This document shows, one piece after another, positions 1 to 10,746 of a DNA stretch of 64,000 nucleotides (the first letter of the stretch is position 1; every line of letters starts with the position of its first letter). The translations under genes and the position numbers were made by a program. The stretch is from Legionellaceae bacterium. GTDB lineage: Bacteria > Pseudomonadota > Gammaproteobacteria > Legionellales > Legionellaceae. The stretch covers positions 1-64,000 of the forward strand of contig JAALKW010000001.1 in the NCBI GenBank assembly GCA_011087865.1, given 5' to 3'. A model generated the notes under the pieces. That model was given only the letters and a program-made list of their open reading frames with translations. It did no database searches and was not told the DNA's origin.

Positions 1-2
1 GT

Positions 3-173
3 ATTTTATCGGAGGTTTTATTGGGTTCAAATTATATTAGTATTGTGCCAGGTTTTCAGGACGATCCGGCGCACCCATATTTACGTGGCGGCGATCTCAT
101 TGAAAAGACGCAAGAAGCCGTAATTTTAGAAAATATTATTGGCCAATTATTATTTAGTGTCAAAGCATCTTGA
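3..173 (+). CDS. mlaD: MlaD C-terminal end (partial)
   Basis: Only the last 56 codons are in the window; the gene begins upstream. The readable end carries the pattern LLGSNYISIVPGF followed by GGDLIEKTQEAVILENIIGQ, which matches the end of the MCE domain and the following helix of MlaD. MlaD is the hexameric, inner-membrane-anchored lipid-binding subunit of the MlaFEDB ABC transporter that moves phospholipids across the cell envelope. The assignment is reinforced by mlaC and mlaB directly downstream in the standard order. The protein stops soon after the VKAS end, without the long hydrophilic tail seen in the E. coli protein. The stop codon lies 20 bases before the preferred mlaC start, so the genes are certainly cotranscribed. 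Confidence 0.88.
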   Translation: MLSEVLLGSNYISIVPGFQDDPAHPYLRGGDLIEKTQEAVILENIIGQLLFSVKAS

Positions 174-193
174 AGTTTAGACGGAGAAGAAAT

Positions 194-817
194 ATGCAAG
201 GATTACGTGTGTTGTTCGGCATGCTTTGTTTGAGTATGACAGTCACTGCATGGTCTGCGGTCTCGCCTGTGCCGATGCTTGAAACAACAGCCGGTAATAT
301 GGTTGAAATATTGGATAAAAACAAAGCAAAATTAAAAACCAATCCTAAAATTGTGCGTCAAACCGTGCGTGAATATTTATTGCCACATATTGATGTGAGG
401 GGCATGGCGCGCTCGGTTTTAGGTCGCGCGGCATGGGTTCGGGCGTCAGAAACAGAAAGAGCACGTTTTACAAGTGCGTTTACAGATTTGGTGGTACGCA
501 CGTATTCAGCGCCTTTAGCAGAGTATTCGAATGAAAAAATTATGTTTTTACCTGAACGTGCTGCACCCAGTGGGCGCTTTACACGTGTAAATAGTGTTAT
601 AATCCGCCCGAGCGGGCAAAAAATTCCATTGAGCTATAGTTTGGTGTTAAAAAAAGGCTCATGGAAAATTTATGATTTTAGTGTAGAAGGCGTTAGTCTT
701 TTGCAAAGTTTTAAAACGCAATTTGGGCAAATATTAAGGGTCTCAGATATGAATACGTTAATTGCTGAGCTTGAAGCGAAAAGCCATGAAAAAAGTTATT
801 CAAAAGAGGCCGCATAA
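194..817 (+). CDS. mlaC: MlaC, periplasmic phospholipid-binding protein
   Basis: This is a 207-residue protein of the MlaC/Ttg2D family, which ferries phospholipid through the periplasm between the outer-membrane MlaA complex and the inner-membrane MlaFEDB transporter. The first ~22 residues (MQGLRVLFGMLCLSMTVTAW) form a signal peptide. The body has the family's helical start (VREYLLPHIDVRGMARSVLG) and the later pattern VNSVIIRPSGQKIPLSYSL. I chose ATG at 194 because a GGAG sequence lies 7 bases upstream and the signal peptide starts cleanly there; a TTG at 170 in the same frame would add eight basic residues and overlap mlaD. Its stop overlaps the mlaB start (TAATG), indicating translational coupling. 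Confidence 0.93.
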   Translation: MQGLRVLFGMLCLSMTVTAWSAVSPVPMLETTAGNMVEILDKNKAKLKTNPKIVRQTVREYLLPHIDVRGMARSVLGRAAWVRASETERARFTSAFTDLVVRTYSAPLAEYSNEKIMFLPERAAPSGRFTRVNSVIIRPSGQKIPLSYSLVLKKGSWKIYDFSVEGVSLLQSFKTQFGQILRVSDMNTLIAELEAKSHEKSYSKEAA

Positions 818-1108
818 TGGCGCATCAACCCGTTCGGTTTTTTCCTGCTGAGTCTTTAGTTTTTGATACAGTTTCAGCCGAATTAAAACGTTTTTTAGTG
901 GTGCTACATGCGCATCCAAAATCGTCTTTTTTGTTTGATTTAAGTCAAGTTTTACAGTGTGATACGGCAGGTCTTGCTTTATTTATTGAAGCAAAACGTT
1001 TATGTCGACTTAAAAAAAACAGCTTATTGATGCAAAACATGTCGGATACAATGCTTGATTTAGCAAAATTTTGCGGGATAAGTGATTTGTTTTTAGGGGA
1101 ATTAAATA

Positions 1109-1116
<8 letters not shown>
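817..1116 (+). CDS. mlaB: MlaB, STAS-domain subunit of the phospholipid transporter
   Basis: A 99-residue single STAS domain. The signature strand-helix pattern is seen at LFDLSQVLQCDTAGLALFIEA, which corresponds to the D-S/T-x-G-L region of anti-sigma antagonist folds; here Ser/Thr is the T of CDTAG. MlaB is the cytoplasmic subunit that binds the MlaF ATPase and stabilises the transporter. Function follows from family and position, directly after mlaC (1-base overlap) and before ibaG (8-base overlap). Length is normal for MlaB (about 95-100 residues). Confidence 0.9.
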
Positions 1117-2615
<1,499 letters not shown>

Positions 2616-2641
2616 ATAAAATATAATATAATGGAATAAGC

Positions 2642-3400
2642 ATGACGACACGTACGGTACTTTTAGATTATTTAGCGGATTATTTAAAAGTAGATCATTT
2701 TAAAGATTATGCGCCTAATGGATTACAAGTTGAAGGGCAAATGGAAATCACCCGGATTCGAACTGCAGTGACGGCATCTCATGCTGTGATTCAACAAGCA
2801 TGCCAAGATAAAGCTTCGGCACTTTTAGTACATCACGGCTATTTTTGGCGCGGGGAAGCGCCAGAAATATGCGGGATAAAACGGCAACGTATTGGCGATT
2901 TGTTGCAGCATAATATCAACTTATTGGCGTATCATTTACCGATTGATTGCCACCCTGAACTGGGTAACAATGCTTGTATGGCAAAACGATTGGCATTATC
3001 AGATGTTAAAAGCCATGCAGTTTCCGGTACACCTGATTTATTATGGACTGGGCGTTTATCTGAAGCATTAACAGCTGATGCATTTAGAGCAAAAATTCAA
3101 AGCATTTATCAGCGTGAACCACAGTGTGTTTTGGGTGGAAAAAAATCAATTCAGCACCTTGCTTTTTGCACGGGTGCCGCTCAAGATTTAATTGAGCAAG
3201 CCAGTGCATTAGGTGTGGATGCATACATCAGTGGTGAAATTTCAGAGCGCACTTATTATCAAGCCAAAGAGCTTGGGTTAGATTATTTTGCATGTGGACA
3301 TCATGCAACAGAAAGAGATGGCATTAAAGCACTAGGTGAACATTTGGCGCAGCATTTTGGTGTGGAACATGCTTTTATTGACAGCGATAATCCTATTTAA
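2642..3400 (+). CDS. NIF3/YbgI-family dinuclear metal protein
   Basis: A 252-residue protein of the NIF3 (YbgI) family, ring-forming hexamers with a dinuclear metal site whose physiological role is unsettled. Metal-ligand motifs are visible: LLVHHGYFWRG, YHLPIDCHPELGNN and, near the C-terminus, ACGHHATERDG. The N-terminus (LLDYLADYLKVDHFKDYAPNG) is typical. It follows murA by 26 bases and precedes the helicase by 11 bases, so it is probably in the same transcription unit. Assignment to the family is firm; biochemical function is not established. Confidence 0.92.
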   Translation: MTTRTVLLDYLADYLKVDHFKDYAPNGLQVEGQMEITRIRTAVTASHAVIQQACQDKASALLVHHGYFWRGEAPEICGIKRQRIGDLLQHNINLLAYHLPIDCHPELGNNACMAKRLALSDVKSHAVSGTPDLLWTGRLSEALTADAFRAKIQSIYQREPQCVLGGKKSIQHLAFCTGAAQDLIEQASALGVDAYISGEISERTYYQAKELGLDYFACGHHATERDGIKALGEHLAQHFGVEHAFIDSDNPI

Positions 3401-3411
3401 GAATAGATATT

Positions 3412-5565
3412 ATGGAGCAATTACAGGGAGCTGTTGAGCGTGTGACGTTTCATAGCGAAGCCACAGGCTTTTGTGTGCTACGAACCAAAGTCAAGGGCCA
3501 TCGGGACGTTGTGACGGTGATAGGTTCATCCCCATCGATTACAGCGGGAGAGTATATCGAATGTCGTGGCATATGGATTAATGACAGAAAACATGGCTTA
3601 CAATTTAAGGCGGATTATTTAAAGGCCGTTCAACCCACCACGCTCGAAGGCATTGAAAAATACTTAGGTTCAGGCATGGTAAAAGGCATTGGTCCACACT
3701 TTGCTAAAAAACTAGTCGGGGCTTTTGGTGAGTCTGTATTTGATGTGATTGAAGAAACGCCGGAGCGCTTGTTGACCCTTGCAGGCATTGGTCAAAAAAG
3801 AAAAGATAGAGTGCTTTCTGCCTGGGCAGAACAAAAAGCAATTCGCAGTATTATGGTTTTTTTACATGGGCATGGCGTGGGTACTGCGCGTTCGGTTCGT
3901 ATTTATAAAACATACGGTGATAAAGCGGTTCAAATCGTTGAAGAAAACCCCTATCGTTTGGCACGAGATATTCACGGCATTGGCTTTAAAACAGCTGATA
4001 ATTTGGCTGAAAAATTAGGCATTGCAAAAGATTCGCTCATGCGCGCACAAGCAGGAGTGACCCATGTATTGCAATCGCTTTGTGATAATGGTCATTGTGC
4101 AGCGGAGCGCACGAAATTAATTAAGGCAAGCGTCGAGTTACTCGATATTCCTGAAGCTGTGATTGACCATGCTTTGACAGAAGAAATTAAAGAAGAAATT
4201 GTCGTTGAAGATAGCATTCAGGGCATGCCGTGTATTTATCCTATTTCGTTATATACTGCAGAAGTAAAAGCCGCAGAGCAATTAAAGCGACTCAATCAGG
4301 GGGTACCACCCTGGGGCGTCATTGACTCAGATAAAGTGATCCCTTGGGTTGAAAAACAAACGGCGCTAGAATTATCAGATTCACAGCGTGAAGCCATAGA
4401 AGTGGTTTTGAAATCAAAACTAGCTATCATGACCGGTGGCCCTGGTGTGGGTAAAACAACCATTGTAAAAAGCCTACTTGGTATTATTGAAGCAAAAGCA
4501 TTAAGAATTGGCCTGTGTGCACCGACAGGTCGCGCTGCCAAGCGTTTGACAGAAACAACGCGATTGGAAGCTAAAACGATTCATCGCTTACTTGATTTTG
4601 ATATGAAAACCTATGGATTTAAGCATAATCAAAATAATTTATTGCCACTTGATGTTCTGATTATTGATGAAGCTTCGATGATTGATATTGTATTACTTAA
4701 TCACTTATTAAAGGCCATTGCCTTAGATACGGCTGTAATTTTTGTGGGAGATATTGATCAATTGCCATCCGTTGGTTCAGGGGCGGTTTTATCTGATTTA
4801 ATTCAATCAAATCAAATTGCAACGGTACGCTTGACTGAAATTTTTAGGCAAGCTGCGCATTCTCATATTATTATTAATGCGCATCGCGTCAATGAAGGAC
4901 GCATGCCTCTATCGTATGATTCAGCTCAAAGTGACTTTTTTACGCTATACACAGAAACCCCAGAAGAAATTCATGCTAAATTAATCGAAGTGGTGACACG
5001 TCGTTTATCCAAGCGCTATGGTTATGATCCGATTCAGGATATTCAAGTATTAACCCCAATGAATCGAGGTGGTTTAGGGGCCAGAAGTTTAAATATTGCA
5101 TTGCAAGCTGAACTCAATGGTCATGCAACCCCTAAAGTTGAGCGGTTTGGCTCAGTGTATGCCCCGGGCGATAAAGTCATACAAATGCGTAATAATTACG
5201 ATAAAGATGTGTTTAACGGTGATATAGGCTTGATTGAAAGCATTGATTTAGAAGAAGGGGAGTTAAAAATAAAGTTTGATAATAGCTTAAAGACCTATAG
5301 CATCAATGAGTTAGATGAAGTAAATTTGGCTTACGCAATTAGTATTCATAAATCACAAGGCTCTGAGTTTCCGGTGGTTGTGATGCCCTTGGCAACCCAG
5401 CATTTTACGTTATTGGCACGTAATTTATTGTATACAGGTATTACACGCGGCAAAAGCAGGGTGGTCTTAATTGGCCAGAAAAAAGCCATTGGGATGGCTG
5501 TGCATAATAATAAAGAAGCAAACCGATTAACAAAGCTTGCAGAGCGGCTCGGCGCTATCAATTAG
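3412..5565 (+). CDS. RecD2-type superfamily 1B DNA helicase
   Basis: A 717-residue ATP-dependent 5'-3' DNA helicase of the RecD2 (YrrC) type, found in organisms as a stand-alone enzyme rather than as part of RecBCD. The first ~90 residues form an OB-like domain (VERVTFHSEATGFCVLRTKV). Then come helix-hairpin-helix repeats (GSGMVKGIGPHFAKKLV, LLTLAGIGQKRKDRVL, IHGIGFKTADNLA). The helicase core has Walker A GGPGVGKTT near residue 342, Walker B LIIDEASMID, motif III GDIDQLPSVGSG, motif IV RLTEIFRQA and the late motif YAISIHKSQGSEFP. Presumed role: repair and replication-fork maintenance. Confidence 0.93.
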   Translation: MEQLQGAVERVTFHSEATGFCVLRTKVKGHRDVVTVIGSSPSITAGEYIECRGIWINDRKHGLQFKADYLKAVQPTTLEGIEKYLGSGMVKGIGPHFAKKLVGAFGESVFDVIEETPERLLTLAGIGQKRKDRVLSAWAEQKAIRSIMVFLHGHGVGTARSVRIYKTYGDKAVQIVEENPYRLARDIHGIGFKTADNLAEKLGIAKDSLMRAQAGVTHVLQSLCDNGHCAAERTKLIKASVELLDIPEAVIDHALTEEIKEEIVVEDSIQGMPCIYPISLYTAEVKAAEQLKRLNQGVPPWGVIDSDKVIPWVEKQTALELSDSQREAIEVVLKSKLAIMTGGPGVGKTTIVKSLLGIIEAKALRIGLCAPTGRAAKRLTETTRLEAKTIHRLLDFDMKTYGFKHNQNNLLPLDVLIIDEASMIDIVLLNHLLKAIALDTAVIFVGDIDQLPSVGSGAVLSDLIQSNQIATVRLTEIFRQAAHSHIIINAHRVNEGRMPLSYDSAQSDFFTLYTETPEEIHAKLIEVVTRRLSKRYGYDPIQDIQVLTPMNRGGLGARSLNIALQAELNGHATPKVERFGSVYAPGDKVIQMRNNYDKDVFNGDIGLIESIDLEEGELKIKFDNSLKTYSINELDEVNLAYAISIHKSQGSEFPVVVMPLATQHFTLLARNLLYTGITRGKSRVVLIGQKKAIGMAVHNNKEANRLTKLAERLGAIN

Positions 5566-5630
5566 AGCGTTGTGGTATTTTCTAAGGCTTTTTGCAGTCT
5601 TGCTTTAAAGCTGCCTGTATCTGAAGGAGG

Positions 5631-6512
5631 CTAATTTTTTTGAAAGACTAATAAAGCCCATTCATCTTCATACTGTGTATCTTGATGTGTCCAACTCGAA
5701 TCAGATGCAGAATAGCTTGTCACCAGCTGTTCAGCTTGTGTGGCTAAAATCCCAGAAAGTACGAGTATGCCGCCTGGTTTTAAGAGTGTATCAAAGCGTG
5801 ATTGAAGCGCCAAAAGTGGGGTTAATAAAATATTAGCCAGTAAGACATCAACGGGTTTTGTTAAGGCTTCGGGTTGTGAAAGTGAGAGTTTATCTTGAGA
5901 GATATTATTTTTCTCAGCATTATTTTGCGTTGCGATTAACGCTTGCTCGTCTAAATCTACTGCATATAAATGGCGAGCACCGAGCTTTAAAGCAGCAAGG
6001 GCTAAAATGCCGGAGCCACAACCATAATCAATGACTAATTTATCTTTGAGTCTTGTATGAGCAGCATCAAGCCAAGTTAAACAGAGTGAGGTGGTGGGAT
6101 GTGTTCCGGTGCCAAATGCAAGACCAGGATCAAGCATGATATTAATTGCATTTGGTTCAGGTGGCGTATGATTGGATGGACAAACCCATACGTTTTTTCC
6201 AAATAAAAGCGGTTTTATATTATCTAAACAGGCACGCACCCAATCTTGTTCGGGTAAGGCTTGTAGATGGTGTGTGAGCGTTGGGTAATCAAGCAATAAA
6301 GCTTGCCAAGCGGCTTCGGCATCTATTGCGTTAGCATAGAGTGCTTCCGCAATAGAATACTGCCAAAGCGGGGTTTCACCCGGGCCTGGCTCAAGAATGG
6401 GATCATCTTCTTGGTCCACTAGTACCACAGACAAAGCGCCATTTGACTCGAGATGCTCTGAAATGGCTTCTGCATGGTCTCTATGACAGGGCTTTACGTG
6501 GAGCTCGAACAT
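5631..6512 (-). CDS. prmA: Ribosomal protein L11 methyltransferase
   Basis: PrmA (293 residues) trimethylates ribosomal protein L11 using S-adenosylmethionine. The SAM-binding motif is VIDYGCGSGILALAALKLGA, followed by the acidic strand LYAVDLDEQALIATQNN and LLANILLTPLLAL; the L-A-N-I-L sequence replaces the N-P-P-F of other methyltransferases and is characteristic of PrmA. The upstream GLAFGTGTHPTTSLCL is another hallmark. It lies one base after accC on the same strand, the common gammaproteobacterial arrangement accB-accC-prmA. It is convergent with the helicase gene. Confidence 0.95.
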   Translation of the reverse strand: MFELHVKPCHRDHAEAISEHLESNGALSVVLVDQEDDPILEPGPGETPLWQYSIAEALYANAIDAEAAWQALLLDYPTLTHHLQALPEQDWVRACLDNIKPLLFGKNVWVCPSNHTPPEPNAINIMLDPGLAFGTGTHPTTSLCLTWLDAAHTRLKDKLVIDYGCGSGILALAALKLGARHLYAVDLDEQALIATQNNAEKNNISQDKLSLSQPEALTKPVDVLLANILLTPLLALQSRFDTLLKPGGILVLSGILATQAEQLVTSYSASDSSWTHQDTQYEDEWALLVFQKN

Positions 6513-6513
6513 A

Positions 6514-7860
6514 TTAATTCTCTTCTTTTAGCAAGGCTTCTAGATAATGAATATTGGTTTCACCCACCATAAAACCTTTGTCATTGACGAGTTTTCGATG
6601 CAAGTCAAGATTGGTTTTAATCCCGTCGATAATAATCTCGTCCAGTGCATTGCGCATGCGTGCAAACGCTTCATCGCGCGTTTTACCATGTGTGATTAAT
6701 TTACCTATCATTGAGTCATAGTGCGGAGGTACGACATAGCTGCCATAAATATGTGAATCAAAACGAATGCCAGGTCCACCCGGTTGATGTAAGTGCGTTA
6801 TTTTTCCAGGAGATGGCATAAACGTTTTGGCATCTTCTGCATTAATTCGGCACTCAACCGCATGTCCATTAAAGGTAATCTCTTCTTGCTTTAAATGCAG
6901 AGGTAAATCACTTGCCATCCGAATTTGTTCTTTGATGAGATCAACACCTGTAATGCTTTCGGTTACAGGATGCTCAACTTGGATACGTGTATTCATTTCG
7001 ATAAAATAAAAACAGCCGTCTTGGTATAAAAATTCGAAGGTGCCTGCACCACGATAATGCATTTTACGACAGGCATTCACAACACATTGACCCATGCTGT
7101 GACGCATTTCAGGTGTAATGCCTGGGGCTGGCGCCTCTTCAATGACTTTTTGATGGCGGCGCTGCATAGAGCAGTCACGCTCACCTAAATGGATAGCTTC
7201 TCCTTTACCATCACCTAAGACTTGAAACTCGATATGGCGTGGATTTTCTAAGAATTTTTCCATATATACCACAGGGTTATTAAATGCAGCTTTGGCTTCA
7301 CTTTGGGTTAATGCAATGGCATTTAATAAATTAGATTCACTGTGTACAACGCGCATGCCGCGCCCACCGCCACCACCTGCTGCTTTAATAATCACAGGAT
7401 AGCCAATATCACGACCGAGCGCTAAGTTCTTCGCATCATCACTGCCTAACGGACCGTCTGATCCTGGTACACAGGGTACACCCGCTTCTTTCATGGCATG
7501 AATCGCAGATACTTTATCTCCCATTAAGCGAATGGTTTCAGCGCGTGGGCCAATGAAACGGAAACCACTTTGTTCTACAATTTCAGCAAAGTCAGCGTTT
7601 TCAGATAAAAAGCCATAGCCTGGGTGAATGGCAACGGCATCGGTTACTTCTGCAGCTGAAATAATGGCTGGAATATTTAAGTAGCTCTTAGGGGATGCAG
7701 CAGGTCCAATACAGACTGTTTCATCTGCAAGTCGTACGTGTAGTAAATCTTTATCAACATCCGAATGTACAGCAACGGTTTGCACGCCTAGCTCTTTACA
7801 GGCACGTAAAATACGTAGTGCGATTTCGCCTCGATTGGCGATCACTATTTTACTTAACAT
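6514..7860 (-). CDS. accC: Acetyl-CoA carboxylase, biotin carboxylase subunit
   Basis: AccC (448 residues) carboxylates the biotin on AccB using ATP and bicarbonate, the first half-reaction of fatty-acid synthesis. Motifs seen are the N-terminal [31 protein letters not shown], the ATP-grasp glycine-rich loop [12 protein letters not shown], the metal and substrate region [16 protein letters not shown] and the C-terminal GKLITHG segment. It follows accB by 12 bases on the same strand. The carboxyltransferase alpha subunit accA is in this window at 56828; accD is not seen. Confidence 0.97.
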   Translation of the reverse strand: MLSKIVIANRGEIALRILRACKELGVQTVAVHSDVDKDLLHVRLADETVCIGPAASPKSYLNIPAIISAAEVTDAVAIHPGYGFLSENADFAEIVEQSGFRFIGPRAETIRLMGDKVSAIHAMKEAGVPCVPGSDGPLGSDDAKNLALGRDIGYPVIIKAAGGGGGRGMRVVHSESNLLNAIALTQSEAKAAFNNPVVYMEKFLENPRHIEFQVLGDGKGEAIHLGERDCSMQRRHQKVIEEAPAPGITPEMRHSMGQCVVNACRKMHYRGAGTFEFLYQDGCFYFIEMNTRIQVEHPVTESITGVDLIKEQIRMASDLPLHLKQEEITFNGHAVECRINAEDAKTFMPSPGKITHLHQPGGPGIRFDSHIYGSYVVPPHYDSMIGKLITHGKTRDEAFARMRNALDEIIIDGIKTNLDLHRKLVNDKGFMVGETNIHYLEALLKEEN

Positions 7861-7872
7861 GTATGTGATCTC

Positions 7873-8334
7873 CTATTCGATGACAAAAAGTAGTTGGTCA
7901 TATTCAACCGGATCACCGTTAGATGAAAGAATCGCTTTAACAACACCTGCTTTGTCAGCTTCGATTTCGTTAAACATTTTCATGGCTTCAACAATGCATA
8001 AAGTATCACCGACGGCAACGGTTTGGCCTATGGTTACAAAGGGAGGGGTTTCTGGAGAGGAAGCCGAATAATAGGTGCCAACCATAGGAGAATGTACTTT
8101 ATGTCCATTTGGGATTGAAGCAGTGCTAGCTGCAGCAGGCTCTGTGGAGGTTGCAGCGGGTACTTGTTGTACTGCTGGTGCGGCAACAACATGCTCTGTA
8201 ACGGTTTGAACTTGGTTTGGGTTTGTTGTATATCGTGTAAGGCGAAGGGATTCTTCCCCTTCTTTAATTTCAATTTCAGAAATACCTGTTTCAGTCAGTA
8301 ATTCTATTAACTTTTTAATTTTTCGAATGTCCAT
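7873..8334 (-). CDS. accB: Biotin carboxyl carrier protein
   Basis: AccB (153 residues) carries the biotin cofactor of acetyl-CoA carboxylase. The biotinyl domain occupies the last ~80 residues, with the biotin-accepting Lys in [16 protein letters not shown] and the thumb-containing [17 protein letters not shown]. The N-terminal helix ([20 protein letters not shown]) is the usual AccC-interacting segment, and an Ala/Pro/Thr-rich linker joins the two. It is the third gene of the minus-strand run fed from the putative promoter upstream of aroQ. Confidence 0.96.
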   Translation of the reverse strand: MDIRKIKKLIELLTETGISEIEIKEGEESLRLTRYTTNPNQVQTVTEHVVAAPAVQQVPAATSTEPAAASTASIPNGHKVHSPMVGTYYSASSPETPPFVTIGQTVAVGDTLCIVEAMKMFNEIEADKAGVVKAILSSNGDPVEYDQLLFVIE

Positions 8335-8345
8335 AGTTTATTGTC

Positions 8346-8804
8346 TCACTCAATGATATTTAATTGGATATTTAATTGATTAATAATGGCATCTAAGGCT
8401 AAGTGATAGCCATAGGTGCCAAAGCCCGTGATGGTCCCGTCTGCTATATCTGAAAAATAAGAGGCATGACGGTAGGTTTCTCTTGAAAATATATGGCTGA
8501 TATGTACCTCAATAAAAGGCAGCTGAACAGCAAGTAGGGCATCACGTAGGGCAATGCTGGTGTGGGTAAATGCTGCAGGATTAAAAATAAGATAATGCAC
8601 TTGGTTATCATACGCCTCATGAATTATTCTAATTAAGTCTGATTCAGAATGGCTTTGCTGTGATTCAAATATAAGATCATGCTGTTCGGCTTTGGCAGCA
8701 AGCGAAAGGGCTAATTGTTCTAGTGTTTGTGTGCCGTAGTGTTCAGGCTCACGTAACCCGAGGCGATTCAAATTAGGCCCATTAAGCATCAGAATTTTTT
8801 TCAT
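8346..8804 (-). CDS. aroQ: Type II 3-dehydroquinate dehydratase
   Basis: AroQ (152 residues) dehydrates 3-dehydroquinate in the shikimate pathway. The family start ILMLNGPNLNRLGLREPEHYG contains the catalytic Tyr/Arg loop, and SQQSHSESDLIRIIHEA, FNPAAFTHTSIALRDAL and EVHISHIFSRETYRHAS are all canonical. I start the gene at ATG 8804, where the family usually begins, rather than at a TTG at 8828 which adds eight residues. There is no strong ribosome-binding site at either. It heads the operon aroQ-accB-accC-prmA, a common arrangement. Confidence 0.95.
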   Translation of the reverse strand: MKKILMLNGPNLNRLGLREPEHYGTQTLEQLALSLAAKAEQHDLIFESQQSHSESDLIRIIHEAYDNQVHYLIFNPAAFTHTSIALRDALLAVQLPFIEVHISHIFSRETYRHASYFSDIADGTITGFGTYGYHLALDAIINQLNIQLNIIE

Positions 8805-8834
8805 GCAATTAGTTACAACCAAAAACAAAAGAGT

Positions 8835-8863
8835 ATTGTGACACAGTTTGCTAACTTTGTCTA
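8835..8863 (-). promoter_or_regulatory. Putative sigma-70 promoter for aroQ-accBC-prmA
   Basis: On the minus strand, TAGACA (plus 8858-8863) and CACAAT (plus 8835-8840) are separated by exactly 17 bases, 31 bases before the aroQ ATG. The -35 differs from consensus at one position and the -10 at two. The -35 sits within the large inverted repeat described at 8850-8879. Read by eye only. Confidence 0.5.
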
Positions 8864-8879
8864 GATAGACGAAGTTAGC
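8850..8879. repeat. 30-base interrupted palindrome between the aldolase gene and aroQ
   Basis: Arms GCTAACTT (8850-8857) and AAGTTAGC (8872-8879) enclose a second pair GTCTA/TAGAC around a GA centre, with one mismatch between the two stems. There is no T-run after it on either strand, so it is a poor intrinsic terminator. Because it covers the putative -35 of aroQ it could be an operator, or a transcript hairpin marking the end of the aldolase mRNA. Confidence 0.55.
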
Positions 8880-8897
8880 AGCATGTTTGAGGATATA

Positions 8898-9908
8898 CTA
8901 GTTATTTTTGCTGTACTCACCACAGGCAGCTAAGCTATTTGCTTCAGCGGCTTTGAGTAAAGCTGTTTGTGCGTTTGAAATATTTGCTTCGTTACCTGCC
9001 CACGCTTGTAAGCAATGCTCTTGAAGGGCACGTCCGTAAGAGAAGCTTAACATCCAGGGTTGCGCACCAAAGTTATTAATGGCGTTGAGATTAATAATAG
9101 ATTGCTCTGGTGTTTGTCCGCCAGATAAGAAATTAATAGACGGAACAGCTGCCGGTACTTGGTTTCTAAATACACTCAAGGTGTACTCAGCAATGTCCTG
9201 AGGTGTACTAAAAGGCGTACTTTCTTTTCCACAGGTAATCATGCTGGGCTTTAATATCATGCACTCCAGTGCCACTTGATGTAAAAATAAAGCATTAAAT
9301 ACTTCATGCAAAATCACTTCGCTTGCTTCTGCCGCATGTTCAATGGTGTGGTTCCCATCGATGAGCACTTCGGGCTCAACAATCGGAACAATGCCTACAT
9401 TTTGACAAATGGTGGCATAGCGTGCGAGTGTTTCAGCGCCTGCTTTGACGGCAACAAGGCTGGGTGTAAAGTCAGAAATACTGAAGACATTACGCCATTT
9501 TGCAAATTTTGCGCCTTGGCTCTTAAAATGCAATAGCCGTTCTTCAAGCCCATCAAGGCCTTGGGTGATTTGTTCGCCCTCAGTGTTAGGTAAATTAATT
9601 AGGCCTTTGTCAACTTTAATGCCAGGTAATATGTTTTTGGCTGCAAACAGCTCGGGCACCGAAGTACCGGCTTCGTTTTTGTGATTAAACGTTTCTTCAA
9701 ATAAAATAACACCGCTGATATATTGTTCTAGATTTTCTGTTGAAGCGAGTAGTAAGCGATAATCTCTGCGGTTATTCTCGGTATTTTCAACACCAATTGC
9801 ATCAAAGCGTTTTCCGATGGTGTTATTGCTTTCATCGGCAGCTAAAATACCTTTTCCAGGATGAGATAAATGGTCAATTGTTTGAGATAATTCATCATGA
9901 TATGTCAC
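8898..9908 (-). CDS. Fructose-bisphosphate aldolase, class I
   Basis: A 336-residue Schiff-base (class I) aldolase of the type first known from animals and plants, interconverting fructose 1,6-bisphosphate with dihydroxyacetone phosphate and glyceraldehyde 3-phosphate. Seen are the N-terminal GKGILAADESNNTIGKRF, the segment IVPIVEPEVLIDG with the conserved Glu residues, and LECMILKPSMITCGKES containing the Schiff-base Lys (K of ILKPSM). SINFLSGGQTPEQSI and WMLSFSYGRALQ are the phosphate-binding region. It is about 25 residues shorter than the animal enzymes, lacking most of the C-terminal tail. It is metal-independent, unlike class II enzymes. It is on the same strand as fpr, 27 bases downstream of it. 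Confidence 0.95.
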   Translation of the reverse strand: MTYHDELSQTIDHLSHPGKGILAADESNNTIGKRFDAIGVENTENNRRDYRLLLASTENLEQYISGVILFEETFNHKNEAGTSVPELFAAKNILPGIKVDKGLINLPNTEGEQITQGLDGLEERLLHFKSQGAKFAKWRNVFSISDFTPSLVAVKAGAETLARYATICQNVGIVPIVEPEVLIDGNHTIEHAAEASEVILHEVFNALFLHQVALECMILKPSMITCGKESTPFSTPQDIAEYTLSVFRNQVPAAVPSINFLSGGQTPEQSIINLNAINNFGAQPWMLSFSYGRALQEHCLQAWAGNEANISNAQTALLKAAEANSLAACGEYSKNN

Positions 9909-9935
9909 GGGTGTTGCTCCTTTTGCTACGCGTTA

Positions 9936-10664
9936 TTATCGCGAGATATATTTTTCACGCACAATACGTTGTATGGCGAAACCACGGTCTTTTAGGTCAG
10001 AAAAAGACTCGTCTACCATACCAGGATTTCCGCATAAGTAAACCATGTCTTCTTCAGGATTTAAGTCAAGCTCTGGGAAGCTGCTTTGCACATAACCTAT
10101 GTGCTCATTTGTTTTAAGTGCTTCTGGTTTTTCACGACTTAATTGCGCACGATAGGTTACACGTGGATGTTGTTTTGCAAAGGCTAAAAATTCGTCATGA
10201 TAGAGCAAATCTGCTTGGGTTTGTACACCTTGTAAAATAACGACATGGAGCTTAGGATTTGCATTCAGTCGTTCGGTGAGCGCGGGTAGCATCGCGCGAT
10301 AAGGCGTAATGCCCGTACTGGTCGCAATAAAAACATATCGTGTTGGATCTTCTGGCTTAAGGGTCAAACGTCCGAAAGGGCCCGTTGTTTCGAGTGTATC
10401 ACCAGGTTTTAAATTAAAAAGCAATTGGGTGCCTGGTCCATCTTTCACAAAGCCTGCAGCCAGTTCTAGTTGGTGGCGTGCATTGGGTGGGTTAGCAATG
10501 CTATAGCTTCGACGTAAAATTTTATCATCTCGCTGAATATGCATGGTAATAAACTGCCCGGGTACATAGTCTAGCGGTGTTGTAGGAGTAAAAACAAAAT
10601 GCTTCACTGCGGGAGTTAGCATATATGCCTCTTCCAAGGTCAAGGTAAAGGTGTTAGCCTGCAT
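9936..10664 (-). CDS. fpr: Ferredoxin/flavodoxin-NADP+ reductase
   Basis: A 242-residue FAD-dependent reductase that shuttles electrons between NADPH and ferredoxin or flavodoxin. The FAD-binding motif is LRRSYSIANPP, followed by the GPGTQLLFNLKPGD region and GPFGRLTL. The NADP-binding half begins FIATSTGITPYRAML, with VYLCGNPGMVDE near the end. The C-terminus IVREKYISR corresponds to the family tail that stacks near the flavin. It is divergent from the Dot/Icm gene at 10747, with 82 bases between. Confidence 0.9.
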   Translation of the reverse strand: MQANTFTLTLEEAYMLTPAVKHFVFTPTTPLDYVPGQFITMHIQRDDKILRRSYSIANPPNARHQLELAAGFVKDGPGTQLLFNLKPGDTLETTGPFGRLTLKPEDPTRYVFIATSTGITPYRAMLPALTERLNANPKLHVVILQGVQTQADLLYHDEFLAFAKQHPRVTYRAQLSREKPEALKTNEHIGYVQSSFPELDLNPEEDMVYLCGNPGMVDESFSDLKDRGFAIQRIVREKYISR

Positions 10665-10746
10665 AATAGTGCAACTTTATAAAGAATAAGAAAGGTTCTA
10701 AATATGCGTCTAAAAACGTCAAATTGCAAGTGCAAATAGGGGTTTT

